This document shows, piece by piece, positions 11,292 to 20,369 of a stretch of 64,000 nucleotides of DNA (position 1 is its first letter; each line of letters begins with the position of its first letter). The notes below the pieces were generated by a model. It worked only from the letters and a program-made list of their open reading frames with translations. It was not told the DNA's origin and searched no databases. The DNA is from Sphingomonas sp. EC-HK361 (GTDB taxonomy: Bacteria > Pseudomonadota > Alphaproteobacteria > Sphingomonadales > Sphingomonadaceae), in NCBI RefSeq assembly GCF_902498785.1, contig NZ_LR701494.1:310001-374000 (forward strand). The letters are read 5' to 3'. The position numbers were made by a program, and so were the translations under genes.

Positions 11292-11320
11292 CATATGTGC
11301 ACCACCGCATAGGCCGTCAA
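11292..11320 (-). promoter_or_regulatory. sigma-70-type promoter of groESL
   Basis: On the minus strand a -35 TTGACG (11315-11320) and a -10-like CATATG (11292-11297) are separated by exactly 17 nt. Transcription would begin at or inside the CIRCE element. The boxes are assigned by pattern only. Confidence 0.6.
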
Positions 11321-11340
11321 CGGCATGCGCCACTTATTTT

Positions 11341-12741
11341 TCAGACGCGAGACAATCGCGCGTCACGCCGCATCCAGCGTGCGACGAGAAGCACCGAAAC
11401 GACGGCAAGGCCAGCCGCCAGGCCGATCCAGATGCCGACCCCGCGCAGCCCGCCGGGAAAGCCCAGGACGATCGATGTTCCGAAGCCGACGACCCAATAG
11501 CCGATGCCCGCGATGATCATCGGCACGCGCGTATCCTGAAGCCCGCGCAGGACCCCCGCCGCGACGGCCTGCGCGCCGTCGAAAAGCTGGAACATCGCGG
11601 CGACCGCGAGATACTGGACCGCAAGGCCGACGACCGCCGCATTCGCCGGCGCCGCTGGATCGATATAGATGCCGACGAACAGCCGCGGCACCGCCCACAT
11701 CGCGAGCGCGGTCAAACTCATGAATGCGGTGCCGACGACGATCGCGACCCAGCCCGCCCTGCCCAGCCAATCCCGGTCGCGCGCACCGAAGGCCAGCCCG
11801 ACCCGGATCGTCGCCGCCTGCGCGACTCCCAGCGGGACCTGAAACGCGATGGCGGCGATGTTCAGCGCGATGGCGTGCGCCGCCACCTCCGTCACGCCGA
11901 GCAGCCCCATCAGGATCGCGGCACCGCCGAACAGCCCTGCTTCGAGCGTAAGCGTCAGCGCGATCGGCACGCCCAGCCGGACAATCTCGCCGAACCGCGA
12001 CCATTCGGCGCGCCACCAACGGCCGAACAGCCGCCAGCGGCGGAGCGGCGGGTCGAACAGCAGGATCGCGACATAGGCGAGCATCATGAAGGCGCTCGTG
12101 ACCACGCTCGCCAGCGCCGATCCCTCGAGACCAAGCGCCGGAAAGCCGCCATGCCCGAAGACGAGCAGCCAGTTCGCCAGAATGCCGACGCCCAGCGCGG
12201 CCGCCGTCACACCGAGCGCCCAGTTCGGCCGGCCGAGCGTCGCGGCGACGGTGCGCATCACCGCGGTCAGGATGCCCGGCAGCAACGCAATCCACAGGAT
12301 ATCGAGAAAGGCGCCCGCGCGCGCGGCGACGCGCGGGTCCTGCCCGGCGAGGCGCAGCACGGTTTCGCCGTGGACGAGGATGAGGATGAACGGCACCGCT
12401 GCGAATATGCCGAGCCACATCGCCATGCGGAACGATCGCCGCACCTCGCGCACCGCGTGCGACCGCTGGCCGAGTTCGGCCGCGATGATCGGTGCGCAGG
12501 CATTCGTGAGGCCGATCAGCGCCCAGAGGATCAGGCTGTAGAGGAACACGCCGAGCGTCGCGGCGGCGAACTCGATGGTGCCGAGCCGCGCGACGAACAT
12601 CACGTCGACCGCATAGACCGCCATCTGGAGCAGGTTCGCGCCGACGAGCGGCCCTGCAAGAAGCGCCAGCGCGCGCAGCTCGCCGCGGGTGTCCGCCGAA
12701 CGCTGGCCGGTCTTGCCGGTCGGGAGGACGACGGGTTCCAT
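11341..12741 (-). CDS. MATE-family multidrug efflux transporter
   Basis: A 466-aa integral membrane antiporter of the NorM/MATE type, expected to exchange Na+ or H+ for cationic drugs. About twelve hydrophobic segments fall into two similar halves, each opening with a GxxxxA-rich helix (LAGPLVGANLLQM and LGVPIALTLTLEAG). Its stop is only about 20 nt from the groES promoter. It is divergent from sppA across about 120 bp, where a small GTCCC/GGGAC hairpin lies. Confidence 0.87.
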   Translation of the reverse strand: MEPVVLPTGKTGQRSADTRGELRALALLAGPLVGANLLQMAVYAVDVMFVARLGTIEFAAATLGVFLYSLILWALIGLTNACAPIIAAELGQRSHAVREVRRSFRMAMWLGIFAAVPFILILVHGETVLRLAGQDPRVAARAGAFLDILWIALLPGILTAVMRTVAATLGRPNWALGVTAAALGVGILANWLLVFGHGGFPALGLEGSALASVVTSAFMMLAYVAILLFDPPLRRWRLFGRWWRAEWSRFGEIVRLGVPIALTLTLEAGLFGGAAILMGLLGVTEVAAHAIALNIAAIAFQVPLGVAQAATIRVGLAFGARDRDWLGRAGWVAIVVGTAFMSLTALAMWAVPRLFVGIYIDPAAPANAAVVGLAVQYLAVAAMFQLFDGAQAVAAGVLRGLQDTRVPMIIAGIGYWVVGFGTSIVLGFPGGLRGVGIWIGLAAGLAVVSVLLVARWMRRDARLSRV

Positions 12742-12863
12742 CCGCGTCCCCTTAGGGACACGATATGCCCGCGTCCATTTACCGCGATAGCGTATTGCCC
12801 GACCATGACACGTCGGGCTATCAGGACACCAAAGGCTGGGAGTCCCGGCGCGAGGAGAATCAC

Positions 12864-14747
12864 GTGAAGCTGGTACGCGGCGCCTGGAAACTGCTGGTCG
12901 GCATCAAGGACGCGCTCGTGCTCGTCGCGATGCTGTTGTTCTTCGGCGTGCTGTTCGCCGCGCTGAACGCGAAGTCCGCGCCCGCCACGATCAAGGACGG
13001 CGCGCTCGTGCTCGACCTGAACGGCCCGATCGTCGAGCAGCCCGAAGAAGTCTCGCCCTTCGCGATGCTGTCGGGCGGCGAGATCATGCAGCAGTATCGC
13101 TTACGCGACCTCGTCCGCACGATCGACGCGGCGAAGGACGATGCGAAGGTCAAGGCGATCGTGCTCGACCTCGACCGGTTCGGCGGCGCGTATCCCGCCG
13201 CGCTCGGCGAAGTCTCCGACGCGCTGCTTCGGGTGCGGACGTCCGGCAAGCCGGTGCTCGCCTATGCGACCGGCTACACCGATGGCGGCTACCGGCTGGC
13301 AGCGGCGGCGAGCGAGGTGTGGATGGACCCGATGGGGGGCATCCTGCTCGCCGGGCCGGGCGGATCGCAGCTTTACTACAAGGGCCTGATCGACAAGCTC
13401 GGCGTCAACGCGCACGTCTACCGCGTCGGCAAGTTCAAGTCGTTCGTCGAACCCTATACCCGCGCCGATCAATCGCCCGAGGCGCGCGCGGCGTCGGAAG
13501 CGCTGTACGGCGTGCTGTTCGACCAATGGAAGCAGGCGATCGCGAAGGAGCGTCCCAAGGCGCAGATCGCACCGCTGCTGACCCAGCCCGAAGCGGTCGT
13601 GACGGCGGCGGGCGGCGATATCGCCAAGGCGAATCTCGCGGCCGGCCTTGTCGACAAGCTGGGCGACCGCACCGCCTTCGGCCGGCGGGTCGCGCAGATC
13701 GCTGGCGGCGACACATCTAAGCCGGCGGGCTACTTCAACGCGATCAAATACCAGGCCTATGTCGATTCGAAGCCGCTGCCCAAGACCGGCGACATCGGCA
13801 TCGTGACCATCGCCGGCGAGATCGTCGACGGCAAGGCGAAGGCTGGCTCCGCCGGCGGCGACACGATCGCCAAATACATCCTCGACGGACTCGCCAAGAA
13901 CGACCTGAAGGCGCTCGTCGTTCGGGTCGATTCGCCGGGCGGGTCGGTGCTGGCGTCGGAGAAGATCCGGCTCGCGATCATGGCAGCCAAGAAGAAGGGG
14001 CTTCCGGTCGTCGTCTCGATGGGCGGGCTCGCGGCGTCGGGCGGCTATTGGGTGTCGACGCCGGGCGACGTCATCTTTGCCGAGCCCTCGACCATCACCG
14101 GGTCGATCGGCATCTTCGGGCTGATACCGACCTTCGAGAACACGCTCGCCAAGATCGGCGTGACGACCGACGGAGTGAAGACGACGCCGCTGTCGGGCCA
14201 GCCCGACGTAATGGCCGGCACCAACCCGCAGACCGACGCGGTTCTCCAGGCCGCGATCGAGCACGGCTATGCCCAGTTCATCGGCCGTGTCGCCGCGTCG
14301 CGCCACATGACGCCGCAGCGGGTCAACGAAATCGCGCAGGGCCGCGTCTGGGACGGCGGCACCGCGCATCAACTGGGGCTGGTCGACCGGTTCGGCACGC
14401 TTTCCGACGCGGTGGCAGAGGCTGCTCGCCGCGCGAAGCTCGATCCGAAGACCGCGCAGGTCCAGTATCTCGAAAAGAAGCCGGGCTGGGCCGCGGAGCT
14501 CGCCAAGCAGCTCGCCGCGCGTGACGACAAGGACGACGACGCGTCCGGCCCGCCTTCCGACGCCTTCGGGCGGATCGCATGGGAACGCCGCCAGCTGTTC
14601 GCGCAGGCGCTGGGCGATGTGAAGCGGCTGGCGACCAGCGGCGGCGTTCAGGCACGCTGCCTGGAATGTGCGGGGCTCGGCCCCGTAGGCGGCGTGGCGA
14701 GCGACGGGCGGTTGCTCGATCTGGTGCTCGCAAAGATCGGACTGTGA
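12864..14747 (+). CDS. sppA: signal peptide peptidase SppA, 67K type
   Basis: A membrane-bound serine/lysine protease of 627 aa that clears cleaved signal peptides. One N-terminal TM helix (about residues 15-33) precedes two tandem S49 domains. The catalytic dyad is visible: K192 in KFKSF in the first domain and S392 in GGLAASGGYW in the second, 200 residues apart as in E. coli SppA. I chose the GTG at 12864 because GAGGAG lies 6 nt upstream; an ATG at 12765 would add 33 residues lacking a ribosome-binding site. Coupled to the next gene by a GTGA overlap. Confidence 0.9.
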   Translation: MKLVRGAWKLLVGIKDALVLVAMLLFFGVLFAALNAKSAPATIKDGALVLDLNGPIVEQPEEVSPFAMLSGGEIMQQYRLRDLVRTIDAAKDDAKVKAIVLDLDRFGGAYPAALGEVSDALLRVRTSGKPVLAYATGYTDGGYRLAAAASEVWMDPMGGILLAGPGGSQLYYKGLIDKLGVNAHVYRVGKFKSFVEPYTRADQSPEARAASEALYGVLFDQWKQAIAKERPKAQIAPLLTQPEAVVTAAGGDIAKANLAAGLVDKLGDRTAFGRRVAQIAGGDTSKPAGYFNAIKYQAYVDSKPLPKTGDIGIVTIAGEIVDGKAKAGSAGGDTIAKYILDGLAKNDLKALVVRVDSPGGSVLASEKIRLAIMAAKKKGLPVVVSMGGLAASGGYWVSTPGDVIFAEPSTITGSIGIFGLIPTFENTLAKIGVTTDGVKTTPLSGQPDVMAGTNPQTDAVLQAAIEHGYAQFIGRVAASRHMTPQRVNEIAQGRVWDGGTAHQLGLVDRFGTLSDAVAEAARRAKLDPKTAQVQYLEKKPGWAAELAKQLAARDDKDDDASGPPSDAFGRIAWERRQLFAQALGDVKRLATSGGVQARCLECAGLGPVGGVASDGRLLDLVLAKIGL

Positions 14748-15118
14748 GCGCGGCGAAGGGTGTCCTTGGCGTCCGCGCGTTCATTCCGGCGCGCGACTTC
14801 GCCTTGTCGCAGCGATTCTACGCCGCGCTCGGCTTCGAAGCCGGGCATGTCGATGCGCAGGTCGCGGTGCTCACCCTTGGCGAGTCGGGGATCATCCTCC
14901 AGAATTATTACGAAAAGGCCTTTGCCGAGAACTGCATGGTGCAGCTGATGGTCGAGGATGTGGACGATTGGTGGGCACGCGCAGTGCCGCCGGGGCTCGC
15001 CGCCGAGTTCGATGTGCAGCACCCCAAGCCGCCCGTGATGCAGAGCTGGGGGCTGAAGGTCGGCTTCATCTGGGACCCTTCGGGCGTGCTCTGGCACGTC
15101 ACCCAGCGGCCGGCCTGA
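14744..15118 (+). CDS. VOC-family (glyoxalase/bleomycin-resistance-like) protein
   Basis: A 124-aa single-domain vicinal-oxygen-chelate fold protein. The beta-alpha-beta pattern starts at VRAFIPARDFALSQRFYAALGF and ends with WDPSGVLWHVTQ, as in many small VOC proteins. The metal ligands are not all obvious, so it may be a non-catalytic or binding member. The GTG start overlaps the sppA stop (GTGA), indicating co-translation. Its substrate cannot be told from sequence. Confidence 0.75.
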   Translation: MSAAKGVLGVRAFIPARDFALSQRFYAALGFEAGHVDAQVAVLTLGESGIILQNYYEKAFAENCMVQLMVEDVDDWWARAVPPGLAAEFDVQHPKPPVMQSWGLKVGFIWDPSGVLWHVTQRPA

Positions 15119-15184
15119 TCCCTTCCCCTTTTGCGTTGCTCCTGACGCTCCGCGTGCGATAGCGGGGGCACGAGGGAGACCCAC

Positions 15185-15745
15185 ATGATCGACATCCGCG
15201 CCGCACGGCCCGAGGACGCCGCGGCCATCGCTGCCATCTACGCACCCTATGTGCTGACCGGCACGGTGAGCTTCGAGACGGAGGCACCCGATGCGCGCGG
15301 CTTCCGGGCGCGGATGGCGGCGTCGGACGGGCTGTATCCCTGGCTCGTCGCGACCAATGGCGATCCGGAGGGCGGCGTGCTCGGCTATGCCTATGCGGGC
15401 AAATTTCGCGATCGGCCGGCGTATAAATATGTCGTCGAGACATCGATCTACATGGCCGGCTCGGTCCAGCGTCAGGGTGCCGGGCGGCTGCTTTACGAAG
15501 CACTGATCGATACCGTGCGCGCGCAGGCCTTCACCCAGGCGATCGGGGTCATCTCGCTGCCCAACGACGCCTCGATCACGCTCCACGAGTCGGTCGGCTT
15601 CCGCCGGGCGGGCGTCTACCGCGAGATCGGCTACAAGCAGGGCCGCTGGATCGACGTCGGCTTCTGGCAGTGCGAACTGAACGATTCGACGATCCCGCCT
15701 GCCGAACCGAAGCGCTTCGCCGATCTAGGCGTCGTCCGCGGCTGA
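15185..15745 (+). CDS. GNAT N-acetyltransferase, phosphinothricin/arsinothricin-acetyltransferase-like
   Basis: A 186-aa acetyl-CoA-dependent N-acetyltransferase. It begins IDIRAARPEDAAAIAAIYAPYV, has the TVSFET motif and the acetyl-CoA loop QRQGAGRLLYEAL, and ends in HESVGFRRAGVYREIGYK-WIDV, all hallmarks of the Pat/Bar/ArsN subgroup. That group modifies glutamate-analogue toxins or methionine sulfone-type compounds; the true substrate is unproven. GAGGGAG lies 8 nt before the ATG. Its 3' end overlaps the convergent TRIC gene by about 20 nt. Confidence 0.82.
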   Translation: MIDIRAARPEDAAAIAAIYAPYVLTGTVSFETEAPDARGFRARMAASDGLYPWLVATNGDPEGGVLGYAYAGKFRDRPAYKYVVETSIYMAGSVQRQGAGRLLYEALIDTVRAQAFTQAIGVISLPNDASITLHESVGFRRAGVYREIGYKQGRWIDVGFWQCELNDSTIPPAEPKRFADLGVVRG

Positions 15746-16384
15746 GCCGAGTCCGGAGTCGCGCCCGCGATAGGCGGGCAGCGCGAGGTGGTAGCGCAGC
15801 GCGATCGCCCGGAGCGCAAATCCCGCCAGCGCCCCGACCACCGCGGCAATCGCCACCGGCACGCCGAGCAGAACGAGCGTGACGTAGCTGGCAGACGCAA
15901 GCGCGGCTGCCGTCACATAGATTTCCGGGCGCATGATGATCGACGGCTCGCCCGCCAGCACGTCGCGGATGATGCCGCCGACGCACGCGGTCACCACCCC
16001 CATCAGCGCGGCGGGCAGCGGAGGGATGCCGTAACCAAGCGCCTTCGCCGCGCCGAACACCGCATAGGCGGCAAGCCCGACCGCGTCGAACCAATCGAGC
16101 GCGGCGCCTTTCCACCAGCGCTCCGGCGTCGCCCAGATCACGAACGCGACGCCCAAGCAGACGCCCGCCGCGCGGCTGTCGTGCACCCAGAACACCGGCG
16201 CGCCGATCAGCAGATCGCGCAACGTCCCGCCGCCGACGCCGGTGATGAGCGCGAAGAAGGCGAGCGTGACCATCGTCTGCCCGCGTTTCGCCGCCGCCAG
16301 CGCCCCTGATGCCGCGAAGACGGCGAGCCCCGCGAGGTCGAACCAGGGGCCGAGGGTAGGAAAAAGGACCGAGGGAGGCAGCAT
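15725..16384 (-). CDS. TRIC/UPF0126-family cation channel protein
   Basis: A 219-aa membrane protein with two tandem UPF0126 repeats of three helices. Each repeat carries the glycine-rich GVGGGTLRD or CVGGIIRD motif typical of prokaryotic TRIC channels (YadS family), which conduct monovalent cations. The start at 16384 places the first helix at the N-terminus as in homologues. An in-frame ATG at 16498 exists, but its 38 extra residues are Arg/Cys-rich and overlap the mop leader, so I reject it. Confidence 0.83.
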   Translation of the reverse strand: MLPPSVLFPTLGPWFDLAGLAVFAASGALAAAKRGQTMVTLAFFALITGVGGGTLRDLLIGAPVFWVHDSRAAGVCLGVAFVIWATPERWWKGAALDWFDAVGLAAYAVFGAAKALGYGIPPLPAALMGVVTACVGGIIRDVLAGEPSIIMRPEIYVTAAALASASYVTLVLLGVPVAIAAVVGALAGFALRAIALRYHLALPAYRGRDSGLGSAADDA

Positions 16385-16478
16385 GACGCATGCGCTACGA
16401 CGGGCAGGCAGGCAGCGTAAAGAGAAGCTTGGGAAGACGGCGCCTGCCCTGCTAAAGTCGCGTGCGATCGGAGGCACC

Positions 16479-16685
16479 ATGAAACTCAGCGCACGCAATC
16501 AACTGCCCGGGCGGGTCACGACGATCACGCCCGGCGCCGTCAACGCCACGGTGAAGGTCGATATCGGCGGCGGCATGACGGTGACCGCCAGCATCACGGG
16601 GGAAGCGATCGCCGACCTCGCGCTGGCCGAAGGCGATAGCGTGACGGTCGTCATCAAGGCCAGCGACGTCCTGATCGGCAAATAG
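16479..16685 (+). CDS. mop: molybdopterin-binding (Mop/TOBE-domain) protein
   Basis: A 68-aa protein that is one complete Mop domain: SARNQLPGRVTTI, then a VNATVKVDIGGGMTVTASIT strand pair, then LAEGDSVTVVIKASDVLIG. Such proteins oligomerise and bind molybdate or tungstate as storage or buffer. GGAGG precedes the ATG by 4 nt. It lies one base before the next gene, a ModE-type DNA-binding domain with no Mop domain of its own, so the two look like a ModE split into separate genes. Confidence 0.88.
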   Translation: MKLSARNQLPGRVTTITPGAVNATVKVDIGGGMTVTASITGEAIADLALAEGDSVTVVIKASDVLIGK

Positions 16686-16686
16686 C

Positions 16687-17055
16687 GTGCGCGTCGGTGC
16701 GCTCAAGCTGAAGCTGCAACTGATCTGCGGCGACAGCTATGCGATGGGTCCGGGCAAGGCCGATGTTCTCGACGCGATCGACCGCGAGGGATCGATCTCG
16801 GCTGCGGGCCGCGCGCTCGGCATGAGCTATCGCCGCATCTGGCTGCTGGTGGACGAGATGAACCGCTGCTTCGCCGAACGGCTGGTCGAGACGCGGGCGG
16901 GTGGCAGCCGGGATCGCGGTGCCCACCTGACTGATTGCGGGCGAGAGGTGCTGGCGGCGTTTCGCGATCTGGAGGCACAGTCAGCAGCGATCACCGAGAG
17001 CGCGGCGTATCGCGAGCTGACTCGCCGGGTGAGAGAAACCCCGCTGATCGATTGA
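16687..17055 (+). CDS. modE: ModE-type winged-helix regulator lacking the Mop domain
   Basis: A 122-aa protein equal to the N-terminal DNA-binding half of E. coli ModE. Its core is VLDAIDREGSISAAGRALGM then SYRRIWLLVDEMN, a LysR/ModE-type winged helix, followed by a wing rich in R and G and the LTDCGREVL segment. The C-terminal di-Mop molybdate sensor is absent. GTG start, one base after mop. Either it senses through the neighbouring Mop protein or it binds DNA constitutively. A ModE-like box lies 39 bp beyond its stop codon, before the TonB receptor. Confidence 0.87.
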   Translation: MRVGALKLKLQLICGDSYAMGPGKADVLDAIDREGSISAAGRALGMSYRRIWLLVDEMNRCFAERLVETRAGGSRDRGAHLTDCGREVLAAFRDLEAQSAAITESAAYRELTRRVRETPLID

Positions 17056-17094
17056 TCGGTGCACGCGGCAACGGCCGCTTCCTTTTGCGAGCCA

Positions 17095-17118
17095 CGCTAT
17101 ATACAGCCGGATATATCG
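17095..17118 (+). promoter_or_regulatory. putative ModE box
   Basis: CGCTATATA, then CAGCCG, then GATATATCG. This fits the E. coli ModE consensus CGnTATATA-N6-TATATAnCG with the exact 6-nt spacer and one mismatch. It lies between modE and the TonB receptor, 32 nt before the receptor ATG. The assignment rests on the consensus, not on experiment. Confidence 0.7.
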
Positions 17119-17150
17119 AGTCGGCATACAGTCGATCCAAAAGGGTGGCC

Positions 17151-19562
17151 ATGCGAACGACGTTGACGACCGCGATGACCGTCTTGGGCTTCGCAGCGTT
17201 TGGATCGCCCGTGCACGCGCAACAGGCCGGGCCGCCGCCTGAGAAGCGGGGCGAAGCCCAAAGCGACGCAAGCGCGGAAACCCACATAGCAATTCCGCCG
17301 ATCACGGTCACCGCGCGGCGGCGGGCGGAGGATGCGCAGCGCATCCCAGGATCGTTGTCGGTGGTCGGCGGCGAACTGCTCGACCGGTCCTACACCGTCA
17401 ACACCCAGCAGCTTTCGCAGCTCGTCCCGGCACTCAACTACAGCTCGGCCAATCCGCGCAATACGGCCTTCACGATCCGCGGCCTTGGCAGCAGCGTCGT
17501 TGCGGTCAGTCAGGCCAATGACGGACTGGAGGCCGGGGTCGGCTTCTACGTCGATCAGGTCTATCACGCGCGCCCCGCAACCGCCGCGTTCGATTTCAGC
17601 GACATCGCGCAGGTCGAGATACTGCGCGGGCCGCAGGGCACGCTGTTCGGCAAGAACAGTACGGCGGGCGCGATCAACATCACGACGCGCGCGCCGACCT
17701 TTACGCCGGAGGCGCAGGAAGAGCTGTCGATCGGCAGCTTCAGCTTCGTCCAGGCGAAGGCGGCAGCCTCGGGGCCGCTGGTCGGGGATGTCCTGGCGGG
17801 GCGCATTTCGGCAGTTGTCACGCGCCGCGATGGCGTGATCCGAAACGTGCGGACGGGGCAGGATCACAACCAGATCGGCAACCAGGCGGTGCGCGGGCAG
17901 TTGCTCTACAAGCCGTCCGATCTCTTCCAGCTCAAGCTGAGCGCGGACTTCACCAATTTCGAAAGCGATTGCTGCACCCAGGTCTATTACCGCGTCGCCG
18001 CACGCGACGTGCCGCGGACCGCCTCGCGGCAATATCCCGCGCTTGCCGCCGGGCTCGGCTATGCGCCGCCAAGCCTGAACCCGTATGATCGCGTGACCGA
18101 TATCGATGCGCCGCTGGGCGTTAACACCAACGAGGGCGGCGTTTCCGCGATCGGCGACTGGAATGTCGGGCCGGTGACGTTCACGTCGGTGAGCGCGTGG
18201 CGGTTCTGGAACTGGGATGCGGCGAACGACCGCGACTATACCGGTGTCCCGATCCAGCTCACGCAGCACATTCCGTCGCGGCAAGATCAATATAGCCAGG
18301 AACTGCGCTTCGCGTCGAACGGCGATCGTGCGCTCAGCTATGTCGGCGGTCTCTACTTTTTCCGCCAGCGCCTGATCGGGCGGCCGATCTCGATCTACGG
18401 CCCGCTGGCGGCCTATTGGCTGATCGGGCCGACCACCGGCGCGAACGCGACGCCGGTCCCCGGCAACCTCCTTGACGGCTACGGCACGGACGGGCGCACC
18501 GATTTCCAGTCGAACAGCTATGCGGCGTTCGGCGAGGTGAACTGGCGCCCGATCGATCGGCTGACGCTGACCGGCGGCCTGCGCTACACCTATGAGCACA
18601 AGACCGGGACGTACGACACCTTCGTCTTCGGCGGGCTGCAGACGACGAACGCCGCGCTCAACAGCGCCAAGCTGTCGATCCTGCGCGGGCAGAGGTATGC
18701 CGCGAAGGTGAATGACGGCAGCCTCACCGGCCGCGCCAATATCGCTTATGAAGTCACCAGCAGCGTGCTTGGCTATGTCAGCTTCGCGCGCGGGGCGAAA
18801 TCGGGCGGGATCAACATGTCCGGTCTGCCGCTCGACAACACCAGCCGGCCCGCGCTCGGCACCGCGGTGGTGCGGCCGGAGCAGAACACCAATTACGAGA
18901 TCGGCCTGAAGACCTGCCTGTTCGACCGGCGGCTGATCTTCAACCTCGACGGCTTCTACACCCGCGTCACCGATTTCCAGGCGAACGTCACCGACACCCG
19001 CGCTGCGGCTGCGTTGCGCACTTATCTGGCAAACATCCCCAAGGTGACGGTGAAGGGGTTCGAAGCCGACGCCACCGCCGCGCTCACCCGCAATTTCTCG
19101 CTGCGCGCCTCGGCCACCTATGCCGACGGCAAATATGTCGACTACCCGACCGGCTCCTGCCCGATCGAGAAGATCGGGAACGCGACGGCGGCCTGCGACC
19201 TGAGCGGCGTCGGCCTGCCGGGCCTGCCGAAATGGTCGGTGACGCTGGGCGGCGACTATGCCTACCCGATCCACGCGCTCGGCGGCGGCGCACTGGTGCT
19301 CCATGCCGATTCGAGCTCGAAGACCCGCCAGTTCGGTGACCCGACCGGCTCGCGCTATACCGTCATCGACGGCTATACAGCGGTGAACGGCAGCATCGGC
19401 ATCCGCAGCGACGCCGGCTGGGAGCTCGCCATCTTCGCCCGCAACCTGTTCGATCGGGACTATATCCAGAACGTGACGATCCAGGCCGGCAATTCCGGCC
19501 TGATCCTCGCGACCCCCAGCGACCCCCGCACCATCGGCGTGACGTTCCGCGCGCGGCAATAG
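17151..19562 (+). CDS. TonB-dependent outer-membrane receptor (predicted molybdate-responsive)
   Basis: An 803-aa receptor. A signal peptide ends near FGSPVHA-QQ (about residue 24), followed by a TonB-box-like region ITVTARRRAEDAQ. The plug domain has IRGLG and VEILRGPQGTLFGKNSTAGAINI, and a 22-strand barrel ends in VTFRARQ. The family moves scarce large ligands across the outer membrane using TonB energy. The substrate is not readable from sequence: many sphingomonad paralogues take siderophores or plant compounds. The ModE box and the mop-modE neighbours suggest control by molybdenum. An AAGGG motif precedes the ATG. Confidence 0.9.
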   Translation: MRTTLTTAMTVLGFAAFGSPVHAQQAGPPPEKRGEAQSDASAETHIAIPPITVTARRRAEDAQRIPGSLSVVGGELLDRSYTVNTQQLSQLVPALNYSSANPRNTAFTIRGLGSSVVAVSQANDGLEAGVGFYVDQVYHARPATAAFDFSDIAQVEILRGPQGTLFGKNSTAGAINITTRAPTFTPEAQEELSIGSFSFVQAKAAASGPLVGDVLAGRISAVVTRRDGVIRNVRTGQDHNQIGNQAVRGQLLYKPSDLFQLKLSADFTNFESDCCTQVYYRVAARDVPRTASRQYPALAAGLGYAPPSLNPYDRVTDIDAPLGVNTNEGGVSAIGDWNVGPVTFTSVSAWRFWNWDAANDRDYTGVPIQLTQHIPSRQDQYSQELRFASNGDRALSYVGGLYFFRQRLIGRPISIYGPLAAYWLIGPTTGANATPVPGNLLDGYGTDGRTDFQSNSYAAFGEVNWRPIDRLTLTGGLRYTYEHKTGTYDTFVFGGLQTTNAALNSAKLSILRGQRYAAKVNDGSLTGRANIAYEVTSSVLGYVSFARGAKSGGINMSGLPLDNTSRPALGTAVVRPEQNTNYEIGLKTCLFDRRLIFNLDGFYTRVTDFQANVTDTRAAAALRTYLANIPKVTVKGFEADATAALTRNFSLRASATYADGKYVDYPTGSCPIEKIGNATAACDLSGVGLPGLPKWSVTLGGDYAYPIHALGGGALVLHADSSSKTRQFGDPTGSRYTVIDGYTAVNGSIGIRSDAGWELAIFARNLFDRDYIQNVTIQAGNSGLILATPSDPRTIGVTFRARQ

Positions 19563-19599
19563 GCGGTCATTGACTGACGCGCGACGGCGTCCACGATAC

Positions 19600-19631
19600 A
19601 AAAAAGGGGACCGGCATTGCTGCCGATCCCC
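19600..19631 (-). terminator. leftward intrinsic terminator in the 0.9-kb gap
   Basis: GGGGACCGGCA (19606-19616) and TGCCGATCCCC (19621-19631) pair with one mismatch around a TTGC loop. A6 at 19600-19605 becomes U6 only for minus-strand RNA, and there is no T-tract on the plus side. It therefore terminates something transcribed leftwards from the gap, not the TonB receptor. Confidence 0.7.
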
Positions 19632-20369
19632 CTGTCGCCGGACCTTGATCCGGACCACGTCTCGAAGACCGTTGGCCCGCATCCGGTTTCGGCGGCGCGC
19701 ATTGTCCCGTGCCGTTGCCAGCGCCGGGGGTAGCGCTTCGGATGCGGCTTTCGTGTCCGATTGGCGATCCCGAAGGGCCGTCATCCTGATCCGTCGTCGC
19801 ATCCAGCGTGACCATCGCTTGCCGCAAGCGGCAATATCCGGTCCCGCTTTCGGTCATCGGGGCCGGCGGTGTCATCCGCGAACGGACGTGCCTGCCGGAC
19901 CTCGATGGCCTGCTCCCCCACCGTATCCGAAGATCCGGTAGCTTCGCTGTGCCGCGCCTGCCTGCCTGACGCTCCACCGGTTTCGGCCCGAAGACCTCGA
20001 CCTGCTTTCAGCGTCACGCCGCATCGTCGCGACCGGCAATTGCGATGCGTGCGAACACGCAGACCGCCGCTGCCGTTTCGGACGCCCGCTCCGATCCCGC
20101 TCGCTTCGTGTCCGACTTGCGCCGGAAACCACGATCGGTGTCTTTGCACGGCATCCCGTTCGATCGCTGCATCTCCGCGTTCGTCTCGCGACGGCGCGGC
20201 GCCTTCAATCAACCGGCAAGTTCTTGCGTTTCCTGTGATTTCTCACCGTTCCCGCCGTCTGCTTACAGTCATGATGCTGTCACCGATCGCGAGTCGCACC
20301 AACAGGAATTCGGCCCCGTTCGCCTGTGGATAACGTGGATATCGGGGATCGATGAGCGGGCTCTCCAGC

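Noticed and set aside
17097..19802. 901-codon minus-strand frame opposite the TonB receptor
   Set aside because: It mirrors a receptor with clear plug and barrel motifs, and has no recognisable domain or ribosome-binding site.
20325..20333. Perfect DnaA-box-like TGTGGATAA, a possible replication origin
   Set aside because: It is a single box with no cluster, no AT-rich element and no dnaA, hemE or parA neighbours.
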